Notes under the pieces: model-generated
Told to the model about the DNA's origin: nothing
The model's database searches: none
What the model saw: only the letters and a program-made list of their open reading frames with translations
Shown here: positions 45,470-56,181 of the stretch, one piece after another
Layout: every line of letters begins with the position of its first letter
Numbering within the stretch: position 1 is the stretch's first letter
Made by a program: the position numbers and the translations under genes
Origin: Marinomonas aquiplantarum
GTDB lineage: Bacteria > Pseudomonadota > Gammaproteobacteria > Pseudomonadales > Marinomonadaceae
Length of the DNA: 64,000 nucleotides
Assembly: GCF_003314975.1 (NCBI RefSeq)
Contig: NZ_QNRF01000001.1
Span: 124,001-188,000, forward strand
Direction: 5' to 3'

Positions 45470-46981
45470 ATGCAGCATTTGAGCATTTTTCCCATTTTAA
45501 TCCCGCTGTTGTTTGGCGCGATTATGTTGCTACCACCGATTTCGAGAGACATTAATTCGCAACGAATCAGTTCCGTTATTGGCACTTTGTTTTTATTAAT
45601 TTCGTCGGCGTTACTGCTGTATCAAATTGATACCTCTGGCACAGAACTTTATGCTTTAGGAAGCTGGCAAGCACCTTTTGGCATTGTATTGGTGGCCGAT
45701 CGAGTATCCAGTTTACTGGTGTTACTCACTTCCTTCCTGGGCTTTGCTGTCATGCTTTATGCCATAGCAGGAAAAGACAAAGGAGGGGCTTATTTCCACC
45801 CCTTGTTTATGTTCCAGTTAATGGGCATCAATGGCGCCTTTTTGACTGGCGATATTTTTAACCTGTTTGTCTTCTTTGAAGTGCTTCTGATCGCCTCTTA
45901 CGCGTTATTAATTCATGCAGGGGGTAAGCAGAAGACACAAGCAACCGTACATTATGTCATCCTAAACTTAGTCGGCTCCAGCCTATTCTTATTTGGCTTA
46001 GGCATACTCTACGGCACCCTAGGCACCTTAAACATGGCTGACATGGCCATCAAGGTCGGCCAGTTACAAGGGGAAAATGCAACCCTCGCCAAAACAGGCG
46101 CATTGTTTCTGTTGGTTGTGTTTGGTTTAAAGGCGGCCATGTTACCCATGCACTTCTGGCTTCCAAAGACCTATGCCAGCGCTTCCGCTCCTGTCGCGGC
46201 GTTGTTCGCCATCATGACCAAAGTCGGTCTTTACAGTATTTTCCGAGTCTATACCGTGATTTTCGGAGAACACGCTGGCGAGTTAGAAAACATTGCCACA
46301 CCTTGGCTTTGGCCACTAGCGTTGCTCACCATTACCATTGGTAGCATTGGTGTATTAGCCAGCCCAAGTGTTCGAACCCTCAGCGCTAATCTGGTGATTG
46401 TCTCCAGTGGTAGTTTACTGGCCTGTGCCGCGATCAATTCTGTTGAAGCCACTTCAGCAGCATTGTATTACATGGTACACAGTACTTTAGCCTCAGCCGC
46501 GTTATTCTTATTAGCAGACCTAATTAGTCGTCAGAGAGGCCAAGCCGAAGACCGATTCGTCAAATCTCGTATGTTTACTCAACCTAAGCTAATGGGCTTT
46601 GCGTTTGCCATTGTGGCTTTGAGCTTAGTTGGCATGCCGCCATTCTCAGGCTTTGTTGGCAAGGTTATGATCTTGCAGGCAACACAATCATCAGTACAAA
46701 CCATGTGGGTATGGCCATTAATCCTGATTGGTAGTTTGGGCGCATTGGTGACATTCTCCCGTGCGGGCACCACTTTGTTCTGGCGACACAGTGGTTCCGC
46801 ATCCAATGACGCAGAGCCTGCATCAAAAAGTGAAATTGCCGCCATCGCACTGCTTTTACTCGCCGCCCCTGTGTTAGTCATTTTCGGAGGCGCGATTACA
46901 GAGTACACCTTGCAAGCGGCGACGGCTTTACATGACATTCAATCGTCAGCCTACGACTTAATTCCGGGGGTTAGCCGATGA
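45470..46981 (+). CDS. mrpD: Na+/H+ antiporter subunit D
   Basis: 503 residues, NuoN/NuoM-like membrane subunit with about 14 helices and the ion-path motifs FFEVLLIASYALL and GLKAAMLPMHFWLP. It begins directly after the mrpC stop. Together with MrpA it forms the likely ion-conducting core. Confidence 0.93.
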   Translation: MQHLSIFPILIPLLFGAIMLLPPISRDINSQRISSVIGTLFLLISSALLLYQIDTSGTELYALGSWQAPFGIVLVADRVSSLLVLLTSFLGFAVMLYAIAGKDKGGAYFHPLFMFQLMGINGAFLTGDIFNLFVFFEVLLIASYALLIHAGGKQKTQATVHYVILNLVGSSLFLFGLGILYGTLGTLNMADMAIKVGQLQGENATLAKTGALFLLVVFGLKAAMLPMHFWLPKTYASASAPVAALFAIMTKVGLYSIFRVYTVIFGEHAGELENIATPWLWPLALLTITIGSIGVLASPSVRTLSANLVIVSSGSLLACAAINSVEATSAALYYMVHSTLASAALFLLADLISRQRGQAEDRFVKSRMFTQPKLMGFAFAIVALSLVGMPPFSGFVGKVMILQATQSSVQTMWVWPLILIGSLGALVTFSRAGTTLFWRHSGSASNDAEPASKSEIAAIALLLLAAPVLVIFGGAITEYTLQAATALHDIQSSAYDLIPGVSR

Positions 46982-47463
46982 AACTTTTGCCTATGCCATT
47001 CCATACGCTGCTACTCTTTGTCGTATGGTTATTGCTGAATAACTCAATGAGCGCCGGACACATGGTGTTAGCGTTATTTTTCGCCATTGCCATACCATTA
47101 CTGGTCAATGGCATGCGTGACGAGCACCCCAAAATATTGAAACCATGGAAAGCCATTCTTTATGTGCTAATGGTGATGAAAGACATAGTGATCGCCAACG
47201 TTGAAGTGGCGTTGTGGATCATTGGTCCGGTCAAAAAACTGAAACCAAGCTTTGTTGCCATTCCTATTAATATTCAATCTGACCTTGGTATAACCATTCT
47301 CGCCAGTACGGTGTCATTAACCCCTGGTACTGTCAGTGCCGAAGTATCAGAAGACAAACAATGGCTGTACATTCATGCGTTACATCTGGACAACGAAAAC
47401 GAATTGATTGAGACCATCAAGCAACGTTATGAACAACCAATCAAGGAGATATTTGGATGCTAA
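46978..47463 (+). CDS. mrpE: Na+/H+ antiporter subunit E
   Basis: 161 residues with two or three N-terminal helices, then the cytoplasmic domain with SDLGITILASTVSLTPGTVS, typical of MnhE. The ATGA overlap with mrpD (4 bp) implies coupled translation. Confidence 0.93.
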   Translation: MKLLPMPFHTLLLFVVWLLLNNSMSAGHMVLALFFAIAIPLLVNGMRDEHPKILKPWKAILYVLMVMKDIVIANVEVALWIIGPVKKLKPSFVAIPINIQSDLGITILASTVSLTPGTVSAEVSEDKQWLYIHALHLDNENELIETIKQRYEQPIKEIFGC

Positions 47464-47726
47464 CTTACACCATCATCATCGTTGCGGTGTGTATTTGTGT
47501 TGCCTTGATTTTAAACCTATGGCGTTTAATGGTTGGGCCCACGGTGTCTGATCGCATTCTGGCTCTCGATACCATGTACATCAATGCCATTGCGTTAATT
47601 CTTTTGTACGGCATTTACGCCAATACGGCTTTGTATTTTGAAGCGGCCTTGCTAATCGCCATGCTCGGATTCGTTAGTACCGCAGCACTTTGTAAGTACT
47701 TACTTCGCGGCGACATCATTGAATAG
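47457..47726 (+). CDS. mrpF: Na+/H+ antiporter subunit F
   Basis: 89 residues, three transmembrane helices with MVGPTVSDRILALDTMYINAIA, the MnhF signature. It overlaps the mrpE end by 7 bp. Confidence 0.92.
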   Translation: MLTYTIIIVAVCICVALILNLWRLMVGPTVSDRILALDTMYINAIALILLYGIYANTALYFEAALLIAMLGFVSTAALCKYLLRGDIIE

Positions 47727-47735
47727 GATAAGAAT

Positions 47736-48113
47736 ATGCCACTTTATCTCGAAATTATCATTAGTGTGTGTCTGCTGATTGGCGGTCTGTTTCTCTTGGT
47801 GGGCTCTTATGGCTTAGCGCGCTTACCTGACATCTATATGCGCTTACACAGTCCGACAAAAGCCTCGACTCTGGGCATCACAGGGGTATTAGTCGCGTCT
47901 ATGATCTATCAAAGTTACTCTAAAGGCTTTTTATCCATTCAAGAGTTTTTGATTACCTTATTTTTGCTCATTACCGCGCCAGTCGCCGCAAACATGATTG
48001 CAAAAACAGCACTGCATCATAGAACCAAAGCCCTTGAAAAAACCCAAGGGCAAGAATTAATGGCCAGCATCCGAGAAAGACAAACGCCTAACTCAACACA
48101 AGACGCTGACTAA
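47736..48113 (+). CDS. mrpG: Na+/H+ antiporter subunit G
   Basis: 125 residues, three helices with GLARLPDIYMRLHSPTKASTLG, the MnhG signature, then a charged C-terminal tail. Last gene of the operon. Its 3' end overlaps the convergent Amt-fusion gene by 26 bp and no terminator separates them. Confidence 0.92.
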   Translation: MPLYLEIIISVCLLIGGLFLLVGSYGLARLPDIYMRLHSPTKASTLGITGVLVASMIYQSYSKGFLSIQEFLITLFLLITAPVAANMIAKTALHHRTKALEKTQGQELMASIRERQTPNSTQDAD

Positions 48114-51100
48114 ACAAAGACGGTATGGCATCTGCCGACATGGGTTTGTAGAAATAATAGCCTTGGAATATTTCACAACCTAAGGATGCCAACGTGTCGG
48201 CTTGTGATGCCGTCTCCACGCCTTCGGCCACGATCATCAATTCTAGGTTATGCGCCAAATGTATGATGGTTTCGCAAATTTTGGCATCTTCTGTGTGCGT
48301 ATCACATTCTTCTACAAACGATTGATCGATTTTTAAGGTATCCAAAGGCAAACGTTTTAAATAACTCAAAGAAGAATATCCCGTTCCAAAATCATCGATG
48401 GAAATCTTGATATTGAGGGCTTTTAACTCTGTTAACACCTCAACGCAGCGCTGAATGTCCTGTAACAATACGCCTTCCGTGATTTCAAACTCCAACATAC
48501 TGCCAGGAATCTGATACTTGGCTAATCGATCCGCTACATACGGCACCAAAGAGTCCGACACCAAGTGACGACCGGACAAATTCACCGCAATGGGCACTAT
48601 CTCCAAATCCTGCGTGCGCCACTGACTCATTTGTTTAAGAGCATTATCAATAACCCATTCATCGATTTTGACTATTAAACTCGACTCCTCGGCAATCGGT
48701 ATAAATTCCGCAGGGGAAATAAAGCCTTTGTCAGGGTGATGCCAACGAATCAGCGCCTCCAACCCTAAAATATCTTGTCCATCACGACCCACTTTTGGTT
48801 GATACACTAAAGCGAACTGATTTGAAGCTAATGCGTCATTAATTTCTTTATCGATACCGAATTTTTTCGTCACCACATTAGCCATTTCAGATGTAAAGAA
48901 CTGCGCATTATCCCGCCCTTTATCCTTCGCATAGTACATGGCGATATCAGCTTGTTGAATGAGCCGATCCGCATTAATACTATTCTGGCTCGAAAAGGTA
49001 ATACCGATACTGGTTGGAATGGTTAAGTCTTGGGCATCAAGATGAACTGGCGCTCGCATGGCTTGCAAAATTTTGTCAGCACGCTCCTGCAGCATGGCTT
49101 CGGTGACATTCTCCGTCACCATGAAAACAAACTCATCCCCTCCCCATCGAGCAATCACATCTTGTTCGCCCGACACCATAGATAAACGCCGAGCCACTTC
49201 ACATAACAATTCATCGCCAGCCTTATGTCCCAAGGTATCATTGATGATTTTGAAGTTGTCCAGATCCAAAAACAGCAACCCCACTGACGTTTTTTGCTTG
49301 GTTGCAAAGAGTAACGCACTGACCAACGCATCCATCAAATAAGTTCGATTATAAAGGCCGGTTAAAGGATCGCTGTAAGCCAAGAACTTCAATCTTTCCT
49401 GTAACTTAATATGCTTAGTCATGTCTCGAATATGCAGGGTGAATTCACTGTCTGAACTGGCGTCAGTATTCGCCTTCGTAATAGCAATCTCGGCTGGAAA
49501 GTCATTGTTTGGACTGCGCTGTAAACGAAATGGATTACGGCGGTTTAAAATCAACCCGCTGGACGAAGCGAAACCTGAATTCAAACTATCAAAGATTTTC
49601 TTACGGTCTTTTTCCAATACAAACAGACCAATGAAACTTTTACCTTCTACCTGTTTTTTCAAGCAGCCAAAGGTTCGCTCTGCCGCGGGGTTAAATTCAA
49701 TCACAGAACCAAAGCGATTGATGGTGACAATACAGTCCATCGACGAGTTTAGAATCGCCGACTTACGCATTTCACTTTCTTGGAAGCGCATTAAGGCATC
49801 GTCACGCTGAGCAATTTCACTGCTCACGCGATTAATTACCTGATTGTATTTGCGTGCAATTTGCCCCACTTCGGTAAAGGGCTCTTCTGGTACAGGTTTA
49901 GAAAAGTCCGCATTATTCTGTTGATATTGCATGGAAGTCAGCAGATCCAATAATTCGGTTGTGGCTCTGTGTTCCGCCACATTTAAACCTTGTTCTTCTT
50001 GCTCTTTACTGGCCCGTAATGGCATAACGCGATTGAGTAGCCAAATACAAGAATAGCCAACCAAAAAGCAATATAAACCAATCACCAACACACCTAATGA
50101 TTGCACACCAAGCTGTTGCCAGAAGCCTAAGCCGTTATCGATTCGTGCTTGCTCGCCAAATATCGCTACCCCAAGTGTGCCCCAAGCACCTGCGAATAAA
50201 TGCGCAGGCACCACATCAAGCGCATCATCCAGTCGCCACTTCTCCATCAACAAACTACCGTAGTAGACAATGACACCAGAAACGCTACCAATCAAAATGG
50301 AGTCGCCAGGTGAGACCACATGACAGGACGCCGTAATGCCAACCAAGCCCGCAATAGTGCCATTCAATACAAAGCTCACTTCCACAAAACCGTCACGCAG
50401 GTAGTTTAACCCCGCCGCAATTAACCCTCCCCAAGCCGCTGAAATAAAGGTATTCAAAATAATCATCGGCACATCGTTGGTCAGCGCTAGCGTACTACCA
50501 CCATTAAAACCAAACCAACCAAACCAGATCAGTAAAGCCCCTAAAGCTGACAGCGGAAGGTTATTACCAGGGGGTAAACGAATCCCTTGTTCAAAGCGCC
50601 CCAGTCTTGGACCAATCACCATGATCGCAGCTAATGCCACCCAACCGCCAACAGAATGGACAACCGTTGAACCTGCAAAGTCGATAAAGCCTAATTGCTC
50701 CAACCAGCCTTGAGGCCCATTCGCATCATAAATGCCCGACCATGCCCAATGCCCAACAATAGGGTAAATTAAGGCGCTCAAGATGGCTGTGACGGCCAAA
50801 TAGCCGATAAAGGTCATGCGTTCTGCCACGGCACCAGAGGTTAATGTGGCCGCCGTGCCACAAAACATCATTTGGAAAAGAAAGAAGCTGATTTGCCATG
50901 GTGTATGATCATCATCAAATGCAAATTCACTGGTACCAAAGACACCAAACGCCGATTCGCCAAACATGATGCCAAAGCCAAAACACCAAAATAGAGTGGT
51001 GGATAAGATAAAATCTGAAATATTTTTGGCCGCCACATTAATGCTATTTTTGCTGCGAATCCGACCACTCTCTAAACATAAAAACCCAGCCTGCATTAGA

Positions 51101-51144
51101 AAAACAAACGCAGCAGTGACTAACAACCAAATAAAATCTGTCAT
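48088..51144 (-). CDS. Ammonium transporter fused to PAS, GGDEF and EAL domains
   Basis: 1018 residues. Residues ~1-385 are a complete Amt channel (start MTDFIWLLV; AGFLCLESGRIRSKNSINV; DFAGSTVVHSVGG and DVVPAHLFAGAWG with the twin pore histidines). A PAS domain follows at ~455-565 (FNPAAERTFG), then GGDEF (~580-735, motif intact near 667) and EAL (~755-1005, EALIRW near 795, DDFGTGYSSL). The inhibitory RxxD site before GGDEF reads GEQD, so product feedback is probably lost. ATG 51144 has AGGGTGA upstream. It probably couples external ammonium to c-di-GMP. No glnK is nearby. Confidence 0.92.
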   Translation of the reverse strand: MTDFIWLLVTAAFVFLMQAGFLCLESGRIRSKNSINVAAKNISDFILSTTLFWCFGFGIMFGESAFGVFGTSEFAFDDDHTPWQISFFLFQMMFCGTAATLTSGAVAERMTFIGYLAVTAILSALIYPIVGHWAWSGIYDANGPQGWLEQLGFIDFAGSTVVHSVGGWVALAAIMVIGPRLGRFEQGIRLPPGNNLPLSALGALLIWFGWFGFNGGSTLALTNDVPMIILNTFISAAWGGLIAAGLNYLRDGFVEVSFVLNGTIAGLVGITASCHVVSPGDSILIGSVSGVIVYYGSLLMEKWRLDDALDVVPAHLFAGAWGTLGVAIFGEQARIDNGLGFWQQLGVQSLGVLVIGLYCFLVGYSCIWLLNRVMPLRASKEQEEQGLNVAEHRATTELLDLLTSMQYQQNNADFSKPVPEEPFTEVGQIARKYNQVINRVSSEIAQRDDALMRFQESEMRKSAILNSSMDCIVTINRFGSVIEFNPAAERTFGCLKKQVEGKSFIGLFVLEKDRKKIFDSLNSGFASSSGLILNRRNPFRLQRSPNNDFPAEIAITKANTDASSDSEFTLHIRDMTKHIKLQERLKFLAYSDPLTGLYNRTYLMDALVSALLFATKQKTSVGLLFLDLDNFKIINDTLGHKAGDELLCEVARRLSMVSGEQDVIARWGGDEFVFMVTENVTEAMLQERADKILQAMRAPVHLDAQDLTIPTSIGITFSSQNSINADRLIQQADIAMYYAKDKGRDNAQFFTSEMANVVTKKFGIDKEINDALASNQFALVYQPKVGRDGQDILGLEALIRWHHPDKGFISPAEFIPIAEESSLIVKIDEWVIDNALKQMSQWRTQDLEIVPIAVNLSGRHLVSDSLVPYVADRLAKYQIPGSMLEFEITEGVLLQDIQRCVEVLTELKALNIKISIDDFGTGYSSLSYLKRLPLDTLKIDQSFVEECDTHTEDAKICETIIHLAHNLELMIVAEGVETASQADTLASLGCEIFQGYYFYKPMSADAIPSLFSQRLVLS

Positions 51145-51496
51145 GTTCACCCTAAAAAAGTAATAACGCACCAAAATAATACACGCGAAAATTAACGTGA
51201 CACACAAAATGAACCTTGTTGTTCATTTAAAAACAAATACAGCCTATCAACCAAGTTTTTCGGGGGTATAACGAGCTATTCAATAGTTACGCCAACTCTT
51301 TAGGAAGTAACGTAAAGACCTACCTCTTACACTTTTTTTGCATGATGAAGGGGAATCCCAATATCTTCTATTTTCTAACACCAAAGCCGGCTATCTATAT
51401 TCCAAAAAAGTTTATTTATGTCGATTGTAATAACTAAATCTTTTAAGTATTCTTACCAACAATTAAGAATGACTAGCATTAAAATTTGAGGTTACC

Positions 51497-52510
51497 ATGC
51501 AATTTAAGTCAGGCGTTTTCAAAACCATCGTTAGCAGTTTGCTGCTAAGTGGTGCGGTTCAAGCATCTGCTGCCGACCAAACAATCTTGAACACTTCTTA
51601 CGACATTGCTCGTGAGCTGTTTGCTACTTACAACCCTACCTTTCAGAAGCATTGGCAAGAAAAAACAGGACAGACGATTGAGATCAAACAATCTCATGCA
51701 GGCTCTTCTAAGCAAGCCAATGCCATCATGAATGGACTACAAGCGGATGTCGTCACCTTTAACCAGGTCACCGATGTACAAGTACTGCACGATAAAGCCC
51801 GCATGATTCCTGAAAACTGGAAAGCTGAATTCCCAAATAACAGCTCGCCTTATTACTCCACTACCGCATTCTTGGTACGTAAAGGCAATCCAAAAAACAT
51901 CCAAAGTTGGGGAGACCTAGTTCGTGATGACGTTGCCTTAGTGTTTCCAAATCCAAAAACCTCTGGTAATGGTCGTTACACTTACCTCGCTGCATATGGT
52001 TACGCACAAAACCATTTTGGCAAAGACAACGAAAGCAACATTGATGACTTCCTAAGCACCTTTCTGAAAAACGTTGCGGTGTTTGATACAGGTGGTCGTG
52101 GTGCCACTACTACGTTTGTTGAGCGTGGTATCGGTGATGTTTTGATTACCTTTGAATCCGAAGTAAATAACATCCGTAACCAATATGGTGCTGATCAATA
52201 TGAGGTTGTCGTACCTAAAACCTCTATCTTGGCAGAGTTCCCGGTTGCCGTTGTCGCAAAAAATGCCAAGAAGCATGGCACAGAAGCGGTTTCTCACGAA
52301 TACCTAAACTACTTGTACAGTGAAGCGTCACAGCGTTTGTTAGCAGGCTTTAATTACCGCATTCATAATGACGTGGTAAAAGCAGAGTTTGCCGACAAGT
52401 TCCCAGAAGTGGCTTTGCTAACAGTTGAAGAAATCGCTGGCGGATGGCCAAAAGCGACTAAAGAGATCTTCCGTAACGGTGGTAAACTGGATCAACTTCA
52501 GCGTCGTTAA
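51497..52510 (+). CDS. sbp: Sulfate ABC transporter substrate-binding protein
   Basis: 337 residues. A Sec signal peptide (likely cut after AQASA) is followed by a sulfate-binding fold ([65 protein letters not shown]). It binds periplasmic sulfate or thiosulfate and hands it to CysTW. GAGG lies before the start. First gene of sbp-cysTWA; a partial terminator follows it. Confidence 0.93.
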   Translation: MQFKSGVFKTIVSSLLLSGAVQASAADQTILNTSYDIARELFATYNPTFQKHWQEKTGQTIEIKQSHAGSSKQANAIMNGLQADVVTFNQVTDVQVLHDKARMIPENWKAEFPNNSSPYYSTTAFLVRKGNPKNIQSWGDLVRDDVALVFPNPKTSGNGRYTYLAAYGYAQNHFGKDNESNIDDFLSTFLKNVAVFDTGGRGATTTFVERGIGDVLITFESEVNNIRNQYGADQYEVVVPKTSILAEFPVAVVAKNAKKHGTEAVSHEYLNYLYSEASQRLLAGFNYRIHNDVVKAEFADKFPEVALLTVEEIAGGWPKATKEIFRNGGKLDQLQRR

Positions 52511-52530
52511 TCTTTGATTAGTGAAAGCTA

Positions 52531-52558
52531 AGCCGGATACGCTCGCGTATTCGGCTTT
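52531..52558 (+). terminator. Hairpin and short T run between sbp and cysT (attenuator)
   Basis: GCCGgATACGC and GCGTATtCGGC form a stem with one internal mismatch and a two-base loop, followed by TTTT, 21 bp past the sbp stop. Partial termination here would make more binding protein than permease. Confidence 0.7.
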
Positions 52559-52645
52559 TCTACTTTCTAAACGTCGCTTAGTGACCACTTTTAATTTGGC
52601 TATTTCTGTCCGAAATAGATCATTTCAAAGCAAACAGGCAACTCA

Positions 52646-53503
52646 ATGGCAACACATTTAAGCGCGGCGCAAGCCCGACCGAAACACAAACGAGTACTCC
52701 CAGGCTTAGGTTTAAGTTTGGGTACGTCGTTGCTGTTTATCAGTTTGATCATGCTGCTCCCTATGACGGGATTAATCATGCAATCTGTCGACATGGGGTG
52801 GGATGAATATTGGTACGTCATCACCAATGAACGAGTGGTTGCCAGTTATAAGGTCACACTGTGGGCAGCGTTTTTTGCGTCTATTTTTAACGGACTTTTT
52901 GGTTTGTTATTAGCCTGGGTATTGGTGCGTTACGAATTCCCAGGGCGGCGTGTTCTCGATGCCCTCGTGGACTTACCTTTTGCGTTACCGACCGCCGTCG
53001 CCGGTATTACGCTAGCAACCCTGTACTCACAAAATGGTTGGTACGGTGATCTATTGGCGAGTCTTGGTATCAAAGTCGCTTACACCCCTGTCGGCATTAT
53101 TCTCGCCATGGCCTTTACCAGCATTCCGTTTGTTGTTCGTACTGTTCAACCAGTTTTAGAAGAGCTCTCACCAGAAGAGGAAGAAGCAGGAATGACACTG
53201 GGTGCATCGGATTGGGCGGTGTTTCGACGGGTCATTTTTCCGGCATTATGGCCCGCCCTCATGACCGGGATTGCGTTATCTTTTACTCGTAGCCTTGGTG
53301 AATTTGGTGCGGTTATTTTCATTGCTGGCAATATGCCGTATGTCAGCGAAATTACCTCTTTGATGATCTTTGTTAGCTTACAAGAGTTTGATTTTCCAGC
53401 GGCCAGCGCCATCGCCTCTGTGGTCTTGATGGCTTCTTTGGTTTTATTGTTCGCCATTAACGTTTGGCAGGCACGTTATTTACGTCGCCTCCATGGTCGA
53501 TAG
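52646..53503 (+). CDS. cysT: Sulfate ABC transporter permease CysT
   Basis: 285 residues with six transmembrane helices and the EAA loop EEEEAGMTLGASDWAVFRRVIFPALWP that contacts CysA. Pairs with CysW to form the membrane channel. Confidence 0.93.
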   Translation: MATHLSAAQARPKHKRVLPGLGLSLGTSLLFISLIMLLPMTGLIMQSVDMGWDEYWYVITNERVVASYKVTLWAAFFASIFNGLFGLLLAWVLVRYEFPGRRVLDALVDLPFALPTAVAGITLATLYSQNGWYGDLLASLGIKVAYTPVGIILAMAFTSIPFVVRTVQPVLEELSPEEEEAGMTLGASDWAVFRRVIFPALWPALMTGIALSFTRSLGEFGAVIFIAGNMPYVSEITSLMIFVSLQEFDFPAASAIASVVLMASLVLLFAINVWQARYLRRLHGR

Positions 53504-53514
53504 GGAGTCCTACT

Positions 53515-54396
53515 ATGTCGAATCGCTCAGGACAAGCTCATCAATTAAGAGTCGGTGATCGCCCTCTTATCAAATACACGCTGATTGGCATCACCTTGTT
53601 GCTGACCATACTGCTATTGGTCGTGCCGCTGATCAGCATCTTTCAACAAGCATTAGTGGAAGGCGTTGGTCACTATTTTGCCAGTTTGCTTGAAGGCGAT
53701 ACCTTGCATGCTATAGGTTTAACCTTATTCGTTGCCTTACTTACTGTACCGATCAATCTGGTATTTGGCGTTATGTTGGCTTGGTCTGTCACCCGCTTTG
53801 AATTTCCAGGTCGAAAGCTTCTCATGACCTTAATGGACATCCCTTTCGCGGTGTCACCTGTGGTGGCAGGCTTACTGTATCTATTGTTGTATGGCAATAA
53901 TGGCTGGATCGGTTCTTGGCTTTACGACCAAGATATTCAATTGATGTTTGCTTGGCCCGGCATTGTTATGGTCACGGTTTTTGTTACTTGCCCATTTGTT
54001 GCTCGGGAACTCATTCCACTGATGCAACAACAGGGTCGAGAAGACGAAGAAGCGGCCGTTATTTTAGGCGCTTCTGGCTGGCAACTCTTTCGTCGAGTCA
54101 CCTTACCAAACATTAAATGGGCGCTCATTTACGGTGTCATTCTAACCAATGCCCGTGCGGTGGGTGAATTTGGTGCTGTCTCCGTAGTGTCGGGGAATAT
54201 TCGCGGTGAAACCAACACCTTACCATTGCATGTGCAATTGCAGTATGAGGATTACCAGGCGGCCGCAGCGTTTGCCAGTGCCTCGTTATTAGCCTTGATC
54301 GCTTTGATCACGTTATTGTTTAAAGCTTACATTGAATGGCGCCAAGAAAAACTTATGCACCATGAATCAGACCAAGAAAAGCAGGTAGCAAAATGA
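53515..54396 (+). CDS. cysW: Sulfate ABC transporter permease CysW
   Basis: 293 residues with six transmembrane helices and the EAA loop [25 protein letters not shown]. The start at 53515 has GGGAG 8 nt upstream; an upstream in-frame codon inside cysT is rejected. It overlaps cysA by 4 bp (ATGA). Confidence 0.93.
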   Translation: MSNRSGQAHQLRVGDRPLIKYTLIGITLLLTILLLVVPLISIFQQALVEGVGHYFASLLEGDTLHAIGLTLFVALLTVPINLVFGVMLAWSVTRFEFPGRKLLMTLMDIPFAVSPVVAGLLYLLLYGNNGWIGSWLYDQDIQLMFAWPGIVMVTVFVTCPFVARELIPLMQQQGREDEEAAVILGASGWQLFRRVTLPNIKWALIYGVILTNARAVGEFGAVSVVSGNIRGETNTLPLHVQLQYEDYQAAAAFASASLLALIALITLLFKAYIEWRQEKLMHHESDQEKQVAK

Positions 54397-55481
54397 GCAT
54401 TCTGATTGACAATATTTCCAAACACTTCGGTTCATTTCAGGCCTTATCCCCTTTATCATTAGACATTAATGAAGGTGAAATGATTGGCCTGCTGGGTCCA
54501 TCCGGTTCTGGTAAAACCACTCTATTGCGTATTATTGCCGGACTGGAAGGTGCAGATTCAGGCCGCATTCAATTTGGTGACCGCGATGTCACCAATCTGC
54601 ATGTCCGTGACCGTCGAGTGGGCTTTGTATTCCAAAACTATGCTCTGTTCCGTCACATGACCGTCGCCGATAATGTGGCGTTTGGCTTAGAGGTGTTACC
54701 CAAGTCGAAGCGTCCTGATGCCGCCACCATTCGCAAACGCGTCATGCATTTGCTGGACATGGTACAACTTGGTCATCTAGCACAACGCTTCCCATCACAA
54801 CTTTCTGGGGGACAAAAACAACGTATTGCCTTGGCCAGAGCATTGGCTACACAGCCTGAGGTTTTACTGTTAGACGAACCTTTTGGCGCCTTGGATGCAA
54901 AAGTGCGAAAAGAACTACGTCGCTGGTTGCGCGGTTTACATGATGAATTAGGGTTTACCAGCGTGTTTGTTACTCACGATCAAGAAGAAGCTTTAGAGCT
55001 ATCGGATCGAGTTGTAGTGATGAGCAACGGTCACATCGAACAAATCGATCAACCAGGCGACCTATATGCCTCACCAAACAGCCGTTTTGTGTTTGATTTT
55101 CTTGGCAATGCTAACGTTTTTGATGCGCAGTTTAGTCATGGCAAATGGCAGAACGATGTGGCCAGCCTTCAGCTACCTAATGAAGCCCCAAAAACAGCTG
55201 GGCAGATATACCTGCGTTCGCATGAATTCCATGTTTCTTCCGTCGCGACAGAGCAGGCATTCCTACCATTGAAAGTGGTCGCTATTAACCTAATCGGTGC
55301 TGAAGTGAGACTGGAACTGACACCAATTGACTGGCGCAGTGACAACATTTGGGAAGTGGATTTACCTCACAAAGCTTTTGATAAGCACTGCTTCGAAAAA
55401 GGTCAAACCGTTTTTGTGACACCAAAAGCAGGCTACTTTTTCGCCAATGGTCAGAAAACGCCACAACCCGTATACTGGTAG
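54393..55481 (+). CDS. cysA: Sulfate/thiosulfate import ATP-binding protein CysA
   Basis: 362 residues. Walker [15 protein letters not shown], signature [15 protein letters not shown], Walker [13 protein letters not shown] and H-loop [14 protein letters not shown] are all intact; a TOBE-type domain follows from about residue 240. It powers sulfate import. The start overlaps the cysW stop. Confidence 0.95.
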   Translation: MSILIDNISKHFGSFQALSPLSLDINEGEMIGLLGPSGSGKTTLLRIIAGLEGADSGRIQFGDRDVTNLHVRDRRVGFVFQNYALFRHMTVADNVAFGLEVLPKSKRPDAATIRKRVMHLLDMVQLGHLAQRFPSQLSGGQKQRIALARALATQPEVLLLDEPFGALDAKVRKELRRWLRGLHDELGFTSVFVTHDQEEALELSDRVVVMSNGHIEQIDQPGDLYASPNSRFVFDFLGNANVFDAQFSHGKWQNDVASLQLPNEAPKTAGQIYLRSHEFHVSSVATEQAFLPLKVVAINLIGAEVRLELTPIDWRSDNIWEVDLPHKAFDKHCFEKGQTVFVTPKAGYFFANGQKTPQPVYW

Positions 55482-55514
55482 CTTCAAAATGGTTTCACTC
55501 TAAGGTAGGACACA

Positions 55515-56174
55515 ATGCAAGCCGCTATTTTTGATATGGACGGACTGTTAATTCACTCTGAGCCCTTTTGGAAGCAAGCGGAACAGGCTGTGTTTTCTGC
55601 CTTAGGCGTACCAATAACGCCTCAAGAGACCGATCTTACCGCCGCCATGACCACGCAACAAGTCACCGAGTACTGGTATCAAAAATACCCATGGGCAGGT
55701 CATTCTCAGCAGGAAGTAGAGCAAAGAGTCATTAATCAGGTTAGCCATCTTATCCAACACCAAGGTGAAGCAATGGCTGGCGTACGATACACGCTGCAAT
55801 CCTTAGCTTCAAAAGGCGTGAAAATCGCGTTAGCCACCAACTCCCCCAAAAGCATCATTCCTTTTGTATTTGAACGTCTAGACATTGGCCATTTCTTTTT
55901 GACTTACAGCTCAGCCGATGAAGTGGAATATGGTAAACCCAACCCCGATATATACTTGCTCACCTTGTCTAAACTCGGAGTAAGAGCGCAAGATTGCCTC
56001 TCATTTGAAGACTCAGTCGGGGGCATCAAAGCCTCTCTTGCCGCAGGCATAAAAAGCATCGCAATCCCTCATTCACATGAATTTGACGATGAGAAGTTTA
56101 ATATTGCCTCACACAAATTGCGCAGCTTATCGGAGTTTGATTATTCTCTAGGCAGACAGTTGCTGTCTGCTTAA
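55515..56174 (+). CDS. HAD-superfamily sugar-phosphate phosphatase (HxpB/YniC-like)
   Basis: 219 residues. HAD motif I is FDMDGLLIHSEPFWKQAE (Asp7 nucleophile, Asp9), motif II lies in ALATNSP, motif III Lys in YGKPNPDIYL and motif IV in FEDSVGGIKAS. It resembles E. coli HxpB, which removes phosphate from 2-deoxyglucose-6-phosphate and hexitol phosphates. It lies 33 bp after cysA, perhaps on the same transcript; no link to sulfate is evident. Confidence 0.85.
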   Translation: MQAAIFDMDGLLIHSEPFWKQAEQAVFSALGVPITPQETDLTAAMTTQQVTEYWYQKYPWAGHSQQEVEQRVINQVSHLIQHQGEAMAGVRYTLQSLASKGVKIALATNSPKSIIPFVFERLDIGHFFLTYSSADEVEYGKPNPDIYLLTLSKLGVRAQDCLSFEDSVGGIKASLAAGIKSIAIPHSHEFDDEKFNIASHKLRSLSEFDYSLGRQLLSA

Positions 56175-56181
56175 GGCATCA

